A DNA stretch of 64,000 bases from Allokutzneria oryzae (GTDB lineage Bacteria; Actinomycetota; Actinomycetes; Mycobacteriales; Pseudonocardiaceae), in assembly GCF_042429765.1 (NCBI RefSeq), contig NZ_JBHLZU010000020.1, positions 360,537 to 424,536 of the forward strand, read 5' to 3'. Position numbers and translations under genes: made by a program. A model generated the notes under the pieces. The model saw only the letters and a program-made list of their open reading frames with translations, was not told the DNA's origin and searched no databases. Positions 17,072-26,397 of the stretch are shown in pieces; position 1 is the stretch's first letter; each line of letters starts with the position of its first letter.

Positions 17072-18126
17072 CGATCATCCTCACGCTTGGGCGCGGGCAC
17101 CTCGGCCGAGCCGGGGCCGGTGACGGCGGCGGTCTCGCCGGAGCCCCGGGAGTGCTTGCCCTTCCGCTTCTCCTTCTTCTCCTTCACCCGGCCCTTCTGC
17201 GAGGTCGGGTCGAGCGCGTCCCGCAGGCCGTCACCGATGAAGTTCACCGCGAGCACCGCGATGATCAGCAGACCACCGGAGAACATGAACAGCCACGGGA
17301 AGGTCAGCGCGGCGCGCGTCCCGTCGCGGATCAGCGTGCCGAGGGAGACGTCCGGCGGCTGCACGCCGAAGCCGAAGAAGCTCAGGCCGGTCTCGGCCAG
17401 CACGGCGCTGCCGACGTTGATCGTGGTGTCGATGATCAGCAGCGACGCCATGTTCGGCAGGATGTGCTTGCGGATGATCTTCCAGGGCTTCTCGCCCATG
17501 AACCGCGCGGCCTTGACGAACTCCCGCTCGCGCAGGGTCAGCGTCATGCCGCGCACGATGCGGGAGGTGATCATCCAGTTGAACGCCGCGAGCAGCACCA
17601 CGAACCACAGCCAGTTCTCCCCGCGCAGCGAGGGGCTGATGATCGCGATGATGAGGAACGACGGCAGCACGAGCAGCAGGTCGACGACCCACATCAGCGT
17701 GCGGTCGGACCACTTGCCGAAGTAGCCGGCGGCCGAGCCGACGATCGTGGCGATGAACGTGGAGATCAGCGCGACGAGCAGGCCGATGGTGAGCGACTTC
17801 TGCAGCCCGCGCATGGTCTGCGCGAACACGTCCTCGCCGATCTGCGTCGTTCCGAACCAGTGGTCGGCGCTCGGCGGCGACAGGAACGCGTTGTAGTCCT
17901 GCTGCTTGTAGTCCCACGGCGAGAACAGCGGAGCCAGGAACGCCATCGCGTAGAGCAGGACCAGGACGACGAGACCGATCAGCGCGAGCCTGTTGCGCAT
18001 GAAGCGGCGCACGACAAGGGCACCGCGGCCGGTCGACTGCGTCGTCTCGACGGCGGCGTCCACCGGACTCCCGGTCGCGGCGCCGGTGGTTCCCGTCGAG
18101 TCGCTGTCGTTGAGGTTGACGGACAT
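17068..18126 (-). CDS. Peptide ABC importer permease, DppC type
   Basis: 352 residues. It has an N-terminal cytoplasmic tail and OppC-type N-terminal segment (FMRNRLALIGLVVLVLLYAM), then a BPD_transp_1 domain with five or so membrane helices. The cytoplasmic coupling loop is visible near VKAARFMGEKPWKIIRKHIL. The Lys/Glu/Arg-rich tail after GDGLRDALDP (about 45 residues) is longer than usual. The start is ATG 18126 with GGGAGG directly upstream. It pairs with the DppB-type permease to form the channel. Confidence 0.93.
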   Translation of the reverse strand: MSVNLNDSDSTGTTGAATGSPVDAAVETTQSTGRGALVVRRFMRNRLALIGLVVLVLLYAMAFLAPLFSPWDYKQQDYNAFLSPPSADHWFGTTQIGEDVFAQTMRGLQKSLTIGLLVALISTFIATIVGSAAGYFGKWSDRTLMWVVDLLLVLPSFLIIAIISPSLRGENWLWFVVLLAAFNWMITSRIVRGMTLTLREREFVKAARFMGEKPWKIIRKHILPNMASLLIIDTTINVGSAVLAETGLSFFGFGVQPPDVSLGTLIRDGTRAALTFPWLFMFSGGLLIIAVLAVNFIGDGLRDALDPTSQKGRVKEKKEKRKGKHSRGSGETAAVTGPGSAEVPAPKREDDR

Positions 18127-18140
18127 GTTTCCTCCCGGCC

Positions 18141-19115
18141 CTAGATCCGGACCCGTGGGTCGAGAGCGGCGTACAGGACGTCGGCCAGCCAGCCGGAGAT
18201 CAGCACCAGCACGGCGACGAACAGCGTCACGGTCGCGACGATGTTGGTGTCCTGCTCGGTGATGCCGGTGACCAGCCAGTCGCCCATGCCGTACCAGGTG
18301 AACAGGCGCTCGGTGAACACACCGCCGGTGATCAGCAGGCCGAAGCCGAAGGCGAACAGCGTCGCCATCGGGATCAGCGCGGTGCGCAGGCCGTGCTTGA
18401 ACAGCGCCTTGCCCCTGGTGAGGCCCTTCGCCTGCGCGGTGCGCAGGAAGTCGCTGCCGAGGACGTCGAGCATCGCGCTGCGCTGGTAGCGGCTGTAGAA
18501 GGCGATCTGGCCGAGGGCGATCGTCAGCGTTGGCAGGATCAGGTGGTGCGCGCGGTCCAGCAGCATCGCCCACCAGCTGCCCTCGAAGCCCGGTGTGAAC
18601 TCACCGGTGAACTGGAGCACTTTCGTGCCGGTGGCGTCGTTGAGCTGTTGCGCCCCGTACTTCAGCAGCACGCCGAGCAGGAAGACCGGTGTTGACAGGA
18701 TTATGAACGAGAACAGCGTCGCGAAGTAGTCGCTGAACTTGTACTGCCGGATCGCGCTGACCACGCCAAGCACCACACCCAGGATCACGCCGACGAGCGT
18801 GCCGATGAGGAACAGCCGGAGGCTGATGCCCATCCGGCGGCCGAGCTCCTCGGTGATCGGGTTGTTGGTGATGGTCTGACCGAAGTCACCCTGCACGACC
18901 CCGCCCAGCCACGTGAAAAATCGCTGGGGGATCGGCTGGTCGAGGTGCAGACTCAGCTCCTTGGCCGCGATGGCCGCGGGCGGAGGTGGTGGGTTGCGCT
19001 CGCGCAGCTTCGCGATGGGGTCGAACGTCAGTGATGCGAGGCTGAACGCGAGGAATGTCGCGACCAGGCACAGCACCACATAGTTCACCAGCCGTCGCAG
19101 CAGGAAACCGATCAC
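18141..19115 (-). CDS. Peptide ABC importer permease, DppB type
   Basis: 324 residues. It starts with the family signature MIGFLLRRLVNYVVLCLVATF and has six membrane helices, with the coupling loop near DFLRTAQAKGLTRGKALFKH. A periplasmic loop after helix 1 carries a short Pro run (RNPPPPPAAI). This is the first gene of the importer operon: permease B, permease C (14 bp later), fused ATPase (4-bp overlap), then the receptor. The promoter must lie in 19116-19560, but I cannot place it. Confidence 0.93.
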   Translation of the reverse strand: MIGFLLRRLVNYVVLCLVATFLAFSLASLTFDPIAKLRERNPPPPPAAIAAKELSLHLDQPIPQRFFTWLGGVVQGDFGQTITNNPITEELGRRMGISLRLFLIGTLVGVILGVVLGVVSAIRQYKFSDYFATLFSFIILSTPVFLLGVLLKYGAQQLNDATGTKVLQFTGEFTPGFEGSWWAMLLDRAHHLILPTLTIALGQIAFYSRYQRSAMLDVLGSDFLRTAQAKGLTRGKALFKHGLRTALIPMATLFAFGFGLLITGGVFTERLFTWYGMGDWLVTGITEQDTNIVATVTLFVAVLVLISGWLADVLYAALDPRVRI

Positions 19116-19514
19116 CTGCCATGTCCTTTCCCGGACGATCCACTCCCCGGGGTCGTCTTTGACCGCGCGGGAGTGCTTCGAGCCCTTGTCGAGCCGTGAC
19201 GATAACGCGCACGTCCAGAGTGGTCAGGGCAACGCCACGGGTGACTGTCCGTACAGAAACATGCATATTCAGTGAGCTGAACCGGACCGACCTGCGGAAC
19301 TGCGCCGGGCCGTTATTGATACGTGATGCTCCGGCGCTCCAGAGCCGATTCCCGCTCAGTCAATACGGTGAATAAGTGAACATGAATCATGTAGCAGATG
19401 CCGTCCCGCTCCACCCGTCCGCCGCCTTGATCACTGCGTGCGGTCGTCGCCCGGATGGCCGCTCCGGGGCCGAACGGGTGATCAACGATCACGTTCGTCC
19501 CAGTGCGTTTCAAG
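19116..19514. other. Intergenic region between the importer operon and the PadR-like gene
   Basis: About 400 bp of divergent spacer. Short open frames exist but none has a ribosome site, family resemblance or convincing codon use. It should hold the promoter of the importer operon. Confidence 0.5.
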
Positions 19515-19545
19515 CCACAGTGGACAGATGGGCAGACCACTGTGG
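19515..19545. promoter_or_regulatory. Inverted pair CCACAGTGG / CCACTGTGG before the PadR-like gene
   Basis: Two 9-bp elements, reverse complements of each other, have centres 22 bp apart (two helical turns) and lie 34 bp before the PadR start. This is the layout expected for an autoregulatory operator. Both elements also belong to the window-wide GTCCAC-W-GTGGAC motif family, so they may have another role. Confidence 0.45.
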
Positions 19546-19578
19546 ACAGCGGGGGAAAGCCGTGGCACCGTTGGCTAG

Positions 19579-20079
19579 GTGACTGAACTGAACGCAACCG
19601 CGGCAGCGCTGCTCGGCCTGCTGCACGACGGTCCGAAGACGGGCGGCCAGCTGGTCGCGTCCGCTGGGGAACGCTTCGGTGCGTTCTTCAGCGTCACCCG
19701 CAGCCAGGTGTACCGCGAACTCCCCGCACTCGCCGCGGCCGGGCTGCTCAAGCTCGGCAAGCAGGGGCCGCGCTCCAGCCAGCAGTACGTCATCACGCCC
19801 GCGGGCAAGAAGGCGTTCAAGACGTGGCTGGCCACCGAGCCCGGTCCCGACCACCTCCGCAGCCCGCTGATCCTGAGGCTGGTGCACGCGGGTTCGCTCG
19901 GCGGCAAGCAGCGGGTGGCCATGGTCGACTCGGCCAAGCAGGCCTACACGGCCAAGCTGGACGAGCTCAAGGCCCAGGCCAAGTCGGCGGAGGACCCCTT
20001 CGCCAAGGCCGCGGCGGACTTCGCCGTCGCCCACACCAAAGCCGTTCTCAAGCTGCTCGACGCGGTTCCCACCGCCTGA
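19579..20079 (+). CDS. PadR family transcriptional regulator
   Basis: 166 residues. The N-terminal winged helix reads AAALLGLLHDGPKTGGQLV, VTRSQVYRELPALAAAGLLK and SSQQYVITPAGKKAF, which is characteristic of PadR. It is followed by a helical C-terminal dimerisation region (PLILRLVHAG through AVLKLLDAVP). PadR proteins usually repress a neighbouring gene and release it on binding a small molecule. The peptide importer operon is divergent from it and is one candidate target. GTG 19579 has no good ribosome-binding site. Confidence 0.85.
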   Translation: MTELNATAAALLGLLHDGPKTGGQLVASAGERFGAFFSVTRSQVYRELPALAAAGLLKLGKQGPRSSQQYVITPAGKKAFKTWLATEPGPDHLRSPLILRLVHAGSLGGKQRVAMVDSAKQAYTAKLDELKAQAKSAEDPFAKAAADFAVAHTKAVLKLLDAVPTA

Positions 20080-20185
20080 TCGAACGACAGCTCACGGCAG
20101 GGTCGCCCGCTCCGGCGGGCGGCCCTGTCGCGCGTTCCGGGGAGGGCGGGTGGCACCTTCGCGCACGGAGCCCCCGCCAAGTCAG

Positions 20186-20191
20186 TACGAT
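20186..20191 (+). promoter_or_regulatory. -10 box of a probable leaderless promoter for prfB
   Basis: TACGAT lies 8 nt before the GTG at 20200, with no ribosome-binding site between. Confidence 0.45.
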
Positions 20192-20199
20192 TTCACGAC

Positions 20200-21312
20200 G
20201 TGAACCCGGACGTCGCTGCCGACCTCAAGGACCTCTCCTCCACGCTCTCCGGTGTCGAGGCGGTGATGGACCTCGAGAAACTGCGCGCCGACGTGGCCGA
20301 ACTTGAGGATCAGGCCGGTCGGCCGGACCTCTGGGACGACCAGGAGCGGGCCCAGCAGGTCACCAGCCAGCTCGCCTACAAGCAGGCCGACCTGCGCAAG
20401 GTCACCGAGCTGCGCCAGCGCATCGAGGACCTGGAGGTCCTCTACGAGCTGGCCGAGGAGGAGGGTGACGCCTCCTCCGTCGAGGAGGCCGACGCCGAGC
20501 GCGCCAAGCTGCGCGAGCAGATCTCCTCGCTTGAGGTCCGCACCCTGCTCTCCGGCGAGTACGACGAGCGCGAGGCGCTGGTCACCGTGCGCGCCGAGGC
20601 GGGTGGCGTCGACGCCGCCGACTTCGCCGAGATGCTGATGCGGATGTACCTGCGCTGGGCCGAGCGGCACGGCTACCCGACCGACGTCTACGACACCTCC
20701 TACGCGGAGGAGGCGGGCATCAAGTCCGCGACCTTCCGCGTCCGCAGCCCCTTCGCCTACGGCACCCTCTCCGTCGAGCAGGGCACCCACCGCCTGGTGC
20801 GGATCTCGCCCTTCGACAACCAGGGCCGCCGCCAGACCTCCTTCGCGGGCGTCGAGGTCGTGCCCGTCGTCGAGCAGTCCGACCACGTGGAGATCGACGA
20901 GAAGGAGCTCAGGGTCGACGTCTACCGCTCCTCCGGCCCCGGCGGCCAGGGCGTGAACACCACCGACTCCGCGGTCCGGATCACCCACATCCCCAGCGGC
21001 ATCGTGGTGTCCTGCCAGAACGAGCGCTCGCAGCTGCAGAACAAGGCCACCGCCATGGGCGTGCTGCAGGCGAAGCTGCTGGAGCGCAAGCGCCAGGAGG
21101 AGCGGGCCAAGATGGACGCGCTCAAGGGCGACGGCGGCTCCAGCTGGGGCAACCAGATGCGCTCCTACGTGCTGCACCCGTACCAGATGGTCAAGGACCT
21201 GCGCACCGAGCACGAGGTCGGCAACCCCGGCAACGTGCTCGACGGCGAGATCGACGACTTCCTGGAGGCAGGCATCCGCTGGCGCCGCCAGTCCGGCTCC
21301 GAGGCCTCCTAG
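20200..21312 (+). CDS. prfB: Peptide chain release factor 2
   Basis: 370 residues, normal length for RF2. It recognises UGA and UAA stop codons on the ribosome. Visible elements are the N-terminal helical domain, the stop-codon-reading tripeptide SPF in LVRISPFDNQGRRQTSF, and the catalytic GGQ at residues 248-250 (SSGPGGQGVNTTDSAV), which triggers peptidyl-tRNA hydrolysis. The frame is continuous from the GTG, so the UGA frameshift that autoregulates prfB in many bacteria is absent, as expected in actinobacteria. The gene order prfB-ftsE-ftsX-smpB is typical of the phylum. Confidence 0.97.
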   Translation: MNPDVAADLKDLSSTLSGVEAVMDLEKLRADVAELEDQAGRPDLWDDQERAQQVTSQLAYKQADLRKVTELRQRIEDLEVLYELAEEEGDASSVEEADAERAKLREQISSLEVRTLLSGEYDEREALVTVRAEAGGVDAADFAEMLMRMYLRWAERHGYPTDVYDTSYAEEAGIKSATFRVRSPFAYGTLSVEQGTHRLVRISPFDNQGRRQTSFAGVEVVPVVEQSDHVEIDEKELRVDVYRSSGPGGQGVNTTDSAVRITHIPSGIVVSCQNERSQLQNKATAMGVLQAKLLERKRQEERAKMDALKGDGGSSWGNQMRSYVLHPYQMVKDLRTEHEVGNPGNVLDGEIDDFLEAGIRWRRQSGSEAS

Positions 21313-21471
21313 GACCGGTCGCCGACAGGCGCGCGCAAGCGCACACCCGCGCGGTCGCGTCCCCCTCCCGGGGGATGCGGCCGTTCGGCCTCAAACGAGG
21401 CGTCACCAGCCGCGACACGCCGAGCACCCGTTCGTCGGCTTGCGGGAAACACCTGTCATACATCCGGTGGG

Positions 21472-21477
21472 TAAACT
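21472..21477 (+). promoter_or_regulatory. -10 box of a probable leaderless promoter for ftsE
   Basis: TAAACT lies 8 nt before the GTG at 21486. Confidence 0.45.
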
Positions 21478-21485
21478 CGCGCCTC

Positions 21486-22175
21486 GTGATCCGGCTCGAA
21501 CACGTGTCCAAGGTCTACAAGACCTCCACCCGACCCGCGCTCGACGACGTCTCGGTGAGCGTGGACAAGGGCGAGTTCGTGTTCCTTATCGGCCCGTCTG
21601 GCTCCGGTAAGTCCACGTTCCTGCGGCTGCTGCTGCGGGAGGAGGTGCCCTCCAAGGGCAACCTGGTCGTCGCCGACTGGAACGTCGGGCGCCTCTCCCG
21701 GCGCCGGGTGCCGCGGCTGCGCCAGCGCATCGGCTGCGTCTTCCAGGACTTCCGCCTGCTCGCCAACAAGACCGTCGCCGAGAACGTCGCCTTCGCCCTG
21801 GAGGTCATCGGCAAGCCGAGGCACACCATCAAGAAGGTCGTGCCCGAGGTGCTGGAGCTGGTCGGCCTCGAAGGCAAGGCGGACCGGATGCCGCACGAGC
21901 TCTCCGGCGGTGAGCAGCAGCGAGTCGCGATCGCCCGCGCCTTCGTCAACCGGCCGTTGCTGCTGCTGGCCGACGAGCCGACGGGAAACCTGGACCCGGA
22001 CACCAGCCAGGACATCATGCTGCTGCTGGAGCGGATCAACCGCACCGGCACGACCGTGCTGATGGCGACGCACGACCACTCCATCGTCGACGCCATGCGC
22101 AGGCGGGTCGTCGAGCTGCACCTCGGCAAGGTCGTCCGCGACGACGCCCGGGGCGTGTACGGAGTCGGCCGCTGA
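21486..22175 (+). CDS. ftsE: Cell division ATP-binding protein FtsE
   Basis: 229 residues, the usual FtsE length. It carries Walker A GPSGSGKST, signature LSGGEQQRVAIARAFV and Walker B LLLADEPTGNLDPDT. With FtsX it forms an ABC-type complex that transmits signals across the membrane to activate peptidoglycan hydrolases at division. GTG 21486 was chosen: it starts the conserved domain (VIRLEHVSKVYK) and is preceded by TAAACT. The 37-residue upstream extension in the same frame has no resemblance to the family. Confidence 0.96.
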   Translation: MIRLEHVSKVYKTSTRPALDDVSVSVDKGEFVFLIGPSGSGKSTFLRLLLREEVPSKGNLVVADWNVGRLSRRRVPRLRQRIGCVFQDFRLLANKTVAENVAFALEVIGKPRHTIKKVVPEVLELVGLEGKADRMPHELSGGEQQRVAIARAFVNRPLLLLADEPTGNLDPDTSQDIMLLLERINRTGTTVLMATHDHSIVDAMRRRVVELHLGKVVRDDARGVYGVGR

Positions 22176-22240
22176 CCCCTCGGGTCGGCCGCGGCTGCTG
22201 AGACAACTTTCCCGAGCCACTACTAGGAGCACCACTCCCG

Positions 22241-23143
22241 ATGCGTGCCAGTTTCGTGTTCAGCGAGGTCATCACCGGGCTACGCCGGAACATCACGATG
22301 ACCATCGCGATGATCCTCACGACAGCGATCTCGCTCGGTCTGCTCGGCGGTGGCCTGCTCATCGTGCGGCTCATCGACAACACCGAGAAGCTGTACTACG
22401 ACAAGGTCGAGGTCGCGGTCTACCTGACCAACGACGTCAGCGCCTCCGACAAGAACTGCACCGAGCAGATCTGTTCCGGTCTGCGCGAGTCGTTGCAGCG
22501 CAACTCCATCGTGGACACGGTCGCCTTCCAGAACCGCGACAAGGCCTACGAGCGGTTCAAGGAGATCTTCGCGGCGCAGCCGGAGCTGGTGAAGCTCACC
22601 CGCCCGGAGTCGCTGCCGTCGTCGTTCCGGGTCAAGCTCAAGGACCCGCTGCGCTTCGACGCGATCTCCAAGGAGTTCACCGGCAAGGTCGGCGTGCTCC
22701 GCGTGGTGGACCAGGACGTCCTGCTGAACCAGCTCTTCGAGTTCTTCGGCAGCTTCCGCAACGCCACCTTCGCGGTCGCGCTGGTCCAGGCGCTCGCGGC
22801 GCTGCTGCTGATCTCCAACACCATCCAGGTCTCCGCCTACACCAGACGGACCGAGGTGGGGATCATGCGGCTGGTCGGCGCGACCCGGTGGTACACCCAG
22901 CTGCCGTTCCTCATCGAGGCGGTGGTCGCCGGTCTCACCGGTGCGGTCCTCGCGTTGACGGGCCTGTTCTTCGCCAAGGGCACGTTCATCGACGACGTGC
23001 TCAAGGCCCCGATCGAGGCCAACATCATCGCGCCGCTCGGCTACGCCGACGTCTTCCAGGTCTCGCTGCTGCTGTTCCCGATCGGCGCGGTCATCTCGGC
23101 GATCACCGGCTACGTGACCCTGCGCCTGTACGTGCGCCTCTAA
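22241..23143 (+). CDS. ftsX: Cell division protein FtsX
   Basis: 300 residues. The first membrane segment (ITMTIAMILTTAISLGLLGGG) is followed by an extracytoplasmic domain of about 130 residues with two cysteines (DKNCTEQICSGL), then three further helices (for example ATFAVALVQALAALLLISNT). Topology and length match actinobacterial FtsX. The partner is FtsE, encoded 65 bp upstream. The extracellular domain is the part known to contact hydrolase activators such as RipC in mycobacteria. Confidence 0.96.
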   Translation: MRASFVFSEVITGLRRNITMTIAMILTTAISLGLLGGGLLIVRLIDNTEKLYYDKVEVAVYLTNDVSASDKNCTEQICSGLRESLQRNSIVDTVAFQNRDKAYERFKEIFAAQPELVKLTRPESLPSSFRVKLKDPLRFDAISKEFTGKVGVLRVVDQDVLLNQLFEFFGSFRNATFAVALVQALAALLLISNTIQVSAYTRRTEVGIMRLVGATRWYTQLPFLIEAVVAGLTGAVLALTGLFFAKGTFIDDVLKAPIEANIIAPLGYADVFQVSLLLFPIGAVISAITGYVTLRLYVRL

Positions 23144-23160
23144 CCGTTTCCCGGGCCACG

Positions 23161-23166
23161 TAACAT
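23161..23166 (+). promoter_or_regulatory. -10 box of a probable leaderless promoter for smpB
   Basis: TAACAT lies 7 nt before the ATG at 23174 and follows the ftsX stop by about 18 bp. Confidence 0.45.
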
Positions 23167-23173
23167 TGTTGTC

Positions 23174-23653
23174 ATGGCCAAGGAACGCGGCGAGAAGGTG
23201 ATCGCGCAGAACCGCAGGGCGCGGCACAACTACACCGTCCTCGACACCTACGAGGCCGGTATCGCCCTGGTCGGTACCGAGGTCAAGAGCCTGCGTGCCG
23301 GGAAGGCCTCACTGGTCGACGCCTACGCGTCGGTGGACGACGGCGAGGTGTGGCTGCGCAACGTCCACATCGCCGAGTACCACTGGGGCACGTGGACCAA
23401 CCACGAGCCGCGGCGGAAGCGGAAGCTGTTGCTGCACCGGGCGGAGATCGAGCGGTTGATCGGCAAGACCAAGGAGAGCGGTCTCTCCCTGGTGCCGATG
23501 TCGATGTACTTCAAGGACGGCAAGGTCAAGGTCGAGCTCGCCCTCGCGCGCGGCAACAAGGCCTACGACAAGCGGCACATCCTGGCGAAGAAGACCGCCG
23601 ACCGCGAGACGGCCAAGGCCATCGGTCGCGCCCGCAAGGGGTTCCGCGACTGA
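23174..23653 (+). CDS. smpB: SsrA-binding protein SmpB
   Basis: 159 residues, the usual length. It has NRRARHNYTVLDTYEAGIAL, GTEVKSLRAGKASLVDAY and the basic C-terminal tail (KRHILAKKTADRETAKAI then GRARKGFRD) that enters the ribosomal mRNA channel. It binds tmRNA (encoded at 27114) and rescues stalled ribosomes. Its stop codon overlaps the ATG of the next gene (TGATG). Confidence 0.97.
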   Translation: MAKERGEKVIAQNRRARHNYTVLDTYEAGIALVGTEVKSLRAGKASLVDAYASVDDGEVWLRNVHIAEYHWGTWTNHEPRRKRKLLLHRAEIERLIGKTKESGLSLVPMSMYFKDGKVKVELALARGNKAYDKRHILAKKTADRETAKAIGRARKGFRD

Positions 23654-24561
23654 TGCCCGGCCGACAGGCCGGACCTGCCTCCGATGCCCAGGTCGCCGCA
23701 TGGGTGCGTGACCTCGGCATCCCGGGGCTCGTCGACCTGCACGTGCACTTCCTGCCGGAACGGGTGCTGGCCAAGGTCTGGGACTTCTTCGACCGCGCGG
23801 GCGAGCACTACGGGATGCACTGGCCGATCCACTACCGGACCGGCGAGCCGGAGCGCGTCGAGCTGCTGCGCTCGCTGGGCGTCCGCCGGTTCGCGCCGCT
23901 GGTCTATCCGCACAAGCCGGACATGGCGGCCTGGCTCAACGAGTGGGCCCGGGAGTTCGCCGCCGGAGTGCCGGAGGCGGTCCCCACGGCGACCTTCTAC
24001 CCGGAGCCGGACGCGGATGCGTATGTCCGCCAAGCCGTCGAAGCGGGTGTGCGGTGCTTCAAGGCGCACGTCCAGGTCGGCGACTACGACCCCCGTTCCC
24101 CGCTGTTGCGGCCGGTGTGGGGGCAGCTCGCCGACGCCGGGATTCCCGTGATCATCCACTGTGGACATGGCCCGCTGCCCGGCACCTACACCGGTCTGGA
24201 CGTGTTCGAGGAGGTGCTGCGCGAGCATCCCCGCCTCGTCGCCGTCCTCGCGCACGCGGGCATGCCCGAGTTCGACCACGCGCTGCGGCTGGCCGAGCGA
24301 TGGCCCGGCGTGCACCTGGACACCACGATGGTCGGCGTCGAGTTCACCACCGCGTTCTGCCCGATGCCGTCGGACTGGACGGACCGGCTGGCGGCCCTGC
24401 CAGGCCGGATCGCCCTCGGCACCGACTTCCCCAACATCCCGTACGCGTACGCCGAGCAGCTGCGCGCCATCGCCGGGTGGGCCGAGTCCGACGACCGGCT
24501 CGGCGCGGACTTCCTCCGCGCGGTTCTGCACGACACACCCGCGCGACTGCTGGGGCAGTAG
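23653..24561 (+). CDS. Amidohydrolase family protein
   Basis: 302 residues with a metal-dependent TIM-barrel hydrolase pattern. It has an HxH motif after strand 1 (LVDLHVHFLP), HCGHGP and VLAHAGMPEF as later metal ligands, and ALGTDFPNIPYAY with the catalytic Asp. The pattern is closest to the amidohydrolase 2 / decarboxylase-like group. The substrate cannot be read from the sequence. The ATG overlaps the smpB stop, so it is likely co-transcribed and translationally coupled with smpB, although no functional link is known to me. Confidence 0.88.
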   Translation: MPGRQAGPASDAQVAAWVRDLGIPGLVDLHVHFLPERVLAKVWDFFDRAGEHYGMHWPIHYRTGEPERVELLRSLGVRRFAPLVYPHKPDMAAWLNEWAREFAAGVPEAVPTATFYPEPDADAYVRQAVEAGVRCFKAHVQVGDYDPRSPLLRPVWGQLADAGIPVIIHCGHGPLPGTYTGLDVFEEVLREHPRLVAVLAHAGMPEFDHALRLAERWPGVHLDTTMVGVEFTTAFCPMPSDWTDRLAALPGRIALGTDFPNIPYAYAEQLRAIAGWAESDDRLGADFLRAVLHDTPARLLGQ

Positions 24562-24576
24562 GCCCGTTCCGTCCTG

Positions 24577-26370
24577 TTAGGACAGCTGGGGGACCACGGG
24601 CTCCTGCGAGACCTCCGTGGCGAAGTGGTGGGTGAGCGGCGGGAGCACGAACCGCGCCGAGCTCTCGCTGCTGTCGATCTGCCGGACGAAGTGCCGGTCC
24701 AGCAACAGGTCCAGGCTGCGTTCGGCGCGCCCGGTGTGCGTGCCGAGCAACGCGGCGAGCACCCAGGGCGCGAACTCGCCGGGACCCAGCGTGCCGAGCC
24801 TGCGCAGCGCGGTCCTGCCGTCCTCGTCCAGCTCCCGGTAGCTCGCGGTGAGCCGCCCGCGCACGGACTCGTCGCCCGCGACCAGCTCATCCAAAGGATT
24901 GCGTCCGGTGACCAACCGCCTGGCGAGGTCGCGCAGGGACCTCTGCGCCGCGCGCACACCCGCCACGCGCACCGCCAGGGGGAGCTGGTCGCACACCTCG
25001 GCGATGGCGATGGCGTGCCGCGTGCTGTCCGGCTCGGCCGGCCCGGAGCAGGAGAGCAGCAGCTGGACGCTCTCCTCCCGGTGGAACGCCGGGACCTCGA
25101 CCAGCTGCGCCGAGTCCAGCCCCAGCAGCCGGCTCCGAGAGGTCACGATGGTCGCTGAGCAGGCAGAACCCGGGAGCAGTGAACGAACCTGTGACTCGTT
25201 CGCAGCATTGTCCAGCACCACGAGCACCGACTTGTCGGCCACGATCGTCCGGTACAGGGCCTGCCGCTCGCAGCGCCCGGCCGGCAGCTCGTGCGCGGCG
25301 CAGCCGAGGGCGCGCAGCATCCGGGCGAGCGCGTCCCCGCCGTCGTGCTCGGCGAGGTCGACGTAGAGCTGGCCGTCGGGGAAGTGCGCCGCGGCCGCGT
25401 GCGCGGCCTTGACCGCGAGCGTGCTCTTGCCGACCCCGGCGGCCCCGGTCAGCACGAGCAGCGGCCAGCCGCCCCGTGCTGCCTCGGCCAACCGGTCCTG
25501 GAGCAGCGCGAGCTCCGGTGCGCGACCGACGAAGTCGGAGATGCTGCGGGGGAGCTGCCGAGGGACGACGCGCACCGGCGCGGTGCGCACCGCACCGGTG
25601 TAGATGGCGGGCACCTCGCCGGTCAGCGCCGCCTCGTGCATCCGGGCCAGGTTCGCGCCGGGCGCGATGCCCAGCTCGGCCGCGAGCACCTGTCTGCCGT
25701 GGTCGTAGACGGCCAGCGCCTCGGTCTTGCGCTCACCCAGCAGCAGCGCGGTCATCAGCTGCGCGCGGAACTGCTCGTGCAGCGGGTGCGTCCTGACCAG
25801 GCAGAACAGCTCGTCCACCACCTCGGTGTGCCGCCCGCGCCGCAGGTCGGCCTCGATCCTGGCCTCCTCGGCGACCAGCCGCCGCTCCTGCCAGCTCCGG
25901 CCCTGGCGCTGCAGCGCCTCCACGTCGGGCAGGTCGGCGAAGGGCTCGCCCCGCCACAGCGACAGCGCCTGCCCCAGCACCCGCGCCGCGCGCTCGACCT
26001 CACCGGCGGCCAGCTCCGTCCGACCCTTGCCGAACAGGTCGCTGAACCGGTCGATGTCGAGCTCGCCGGGTTCCACGGTCAGGCAGTAGCCGGAGTGCAC
26101 GTGGTGCAGCCGATCGGGCGCTCCGACAGCAGCGAATGCTTTTCGCAATTGGTAGACATAAACCTGAAGGTTTTTCCGCGCCGATCGCGGAGCGTGATCG
26201 TTCCAGAGGGCGGCGACCAGTGCGTCGGCCGATATCGGCGTGCCCGCGCGACACAGCAGCAGCGCGGCGAGGGTTCGTTGCTTGGGTGCACCGAGGTCGA
26301 CAAGTCCGTCCGGACCAGCGATCTCCAGTGGTCCCAGCACCCTGAAGTCCATCTTCTGAAAACTGGTCAC
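24577..26370 (-). CDS. AfsR/SARP family regulator with NB-ARC domain
   Basis: 597 residues. The OmpR-like DNA-binding domain comes first (residues about 8-95, DFRVLGPLEIAG, ADALVAALWNDH, LQVYVYQLRKAF). Next is a bacterial transcriptional activation domain (about 100-245, ending LARMHEAALTGEVP). Last is an NB-ARC ATPase (Walker A GAAGVGKSTLAV near 310; ILVVL-like Walker B SVLVVLDNAANESQ). There is no C-terminal TPR block, so it is shorter than AfsR itself (about 990 residues). Such regulators activate secondary-metabolite or cell-surface genes. The start may be GTG 26370 or ATG 26352. It is divergent from a small secreted protein gene. Confidence 0.9.
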   Translation of the reverse strand: MTSFQKMDFRVLGPLEIAGPDGLVDLGAPKQRTLAALLLCRAGTPISADALVAALWNDHAPRSARKNLQVYVYQLRKAFAAVGAPDRLHHVHSGYCLTVEPGELDIDRFSDLFGKGRTELAAGEVERAARVLGQALSLWRGEPFADLPDVEALQRQGRSWQERRLVAEEARIEADLRRGRHTEVVDELFCLVRTHPLHEQFRAQLMTALLLGERKTEALAVYDHGRQVLAAELGIAPGANLARMHEAALTGEVPAIYTGAVRTAPVRVVPRQLPRSISDFVGRAPELALLQDRLAEAARGGWPLLVLTGAAGVGKSTLAVKAAHAAAAHFPDGQLYVDLAEHDGGDALARMLRALGCAAHELPAGRCERQALYRTIVADKSVLVVLDNAANESQVRSLLPGSACSATIVTSRSRLLGLDSAQLVEVPAFHREESVQLLLSCSGPAEPDSTRHAIAIAEVCDQLPLAVRVAGVRAAQRSLRDLARRLVTGRNPLDELVAGDESVRGRLTASYRELDEDGRTALRRLGTLGPGEFAPWVLAALLGTHTGRAERSLDLLLDRHFVRQIDSSESSARFVLPPLTHHFATEVSQEPVVPQLS

Positions 26371-26383
26371 CGTTAGCCCTAAT

Positions 26384-26397
26384 GGTCTAGTTAGACC
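26384..26397. promoter_or_regulatory. Palindrome GGTCTA-GT-TAGACC in the SARP / secreted-protein divergent region
   Basis: A perfect 6-2-6 palindrome, 14 bp upstream of the SARP start and set in locally AT-rich sequence. It is a candidate operator controlling one or both divergent genes. Confidence 0.4.

Noticed and set aside
20200..21312. Programmed frameshift in prfB
   Set aside because: The reading frame is continuous from the GTG through SPF and GGQ, with no internal TGA near codon 25.
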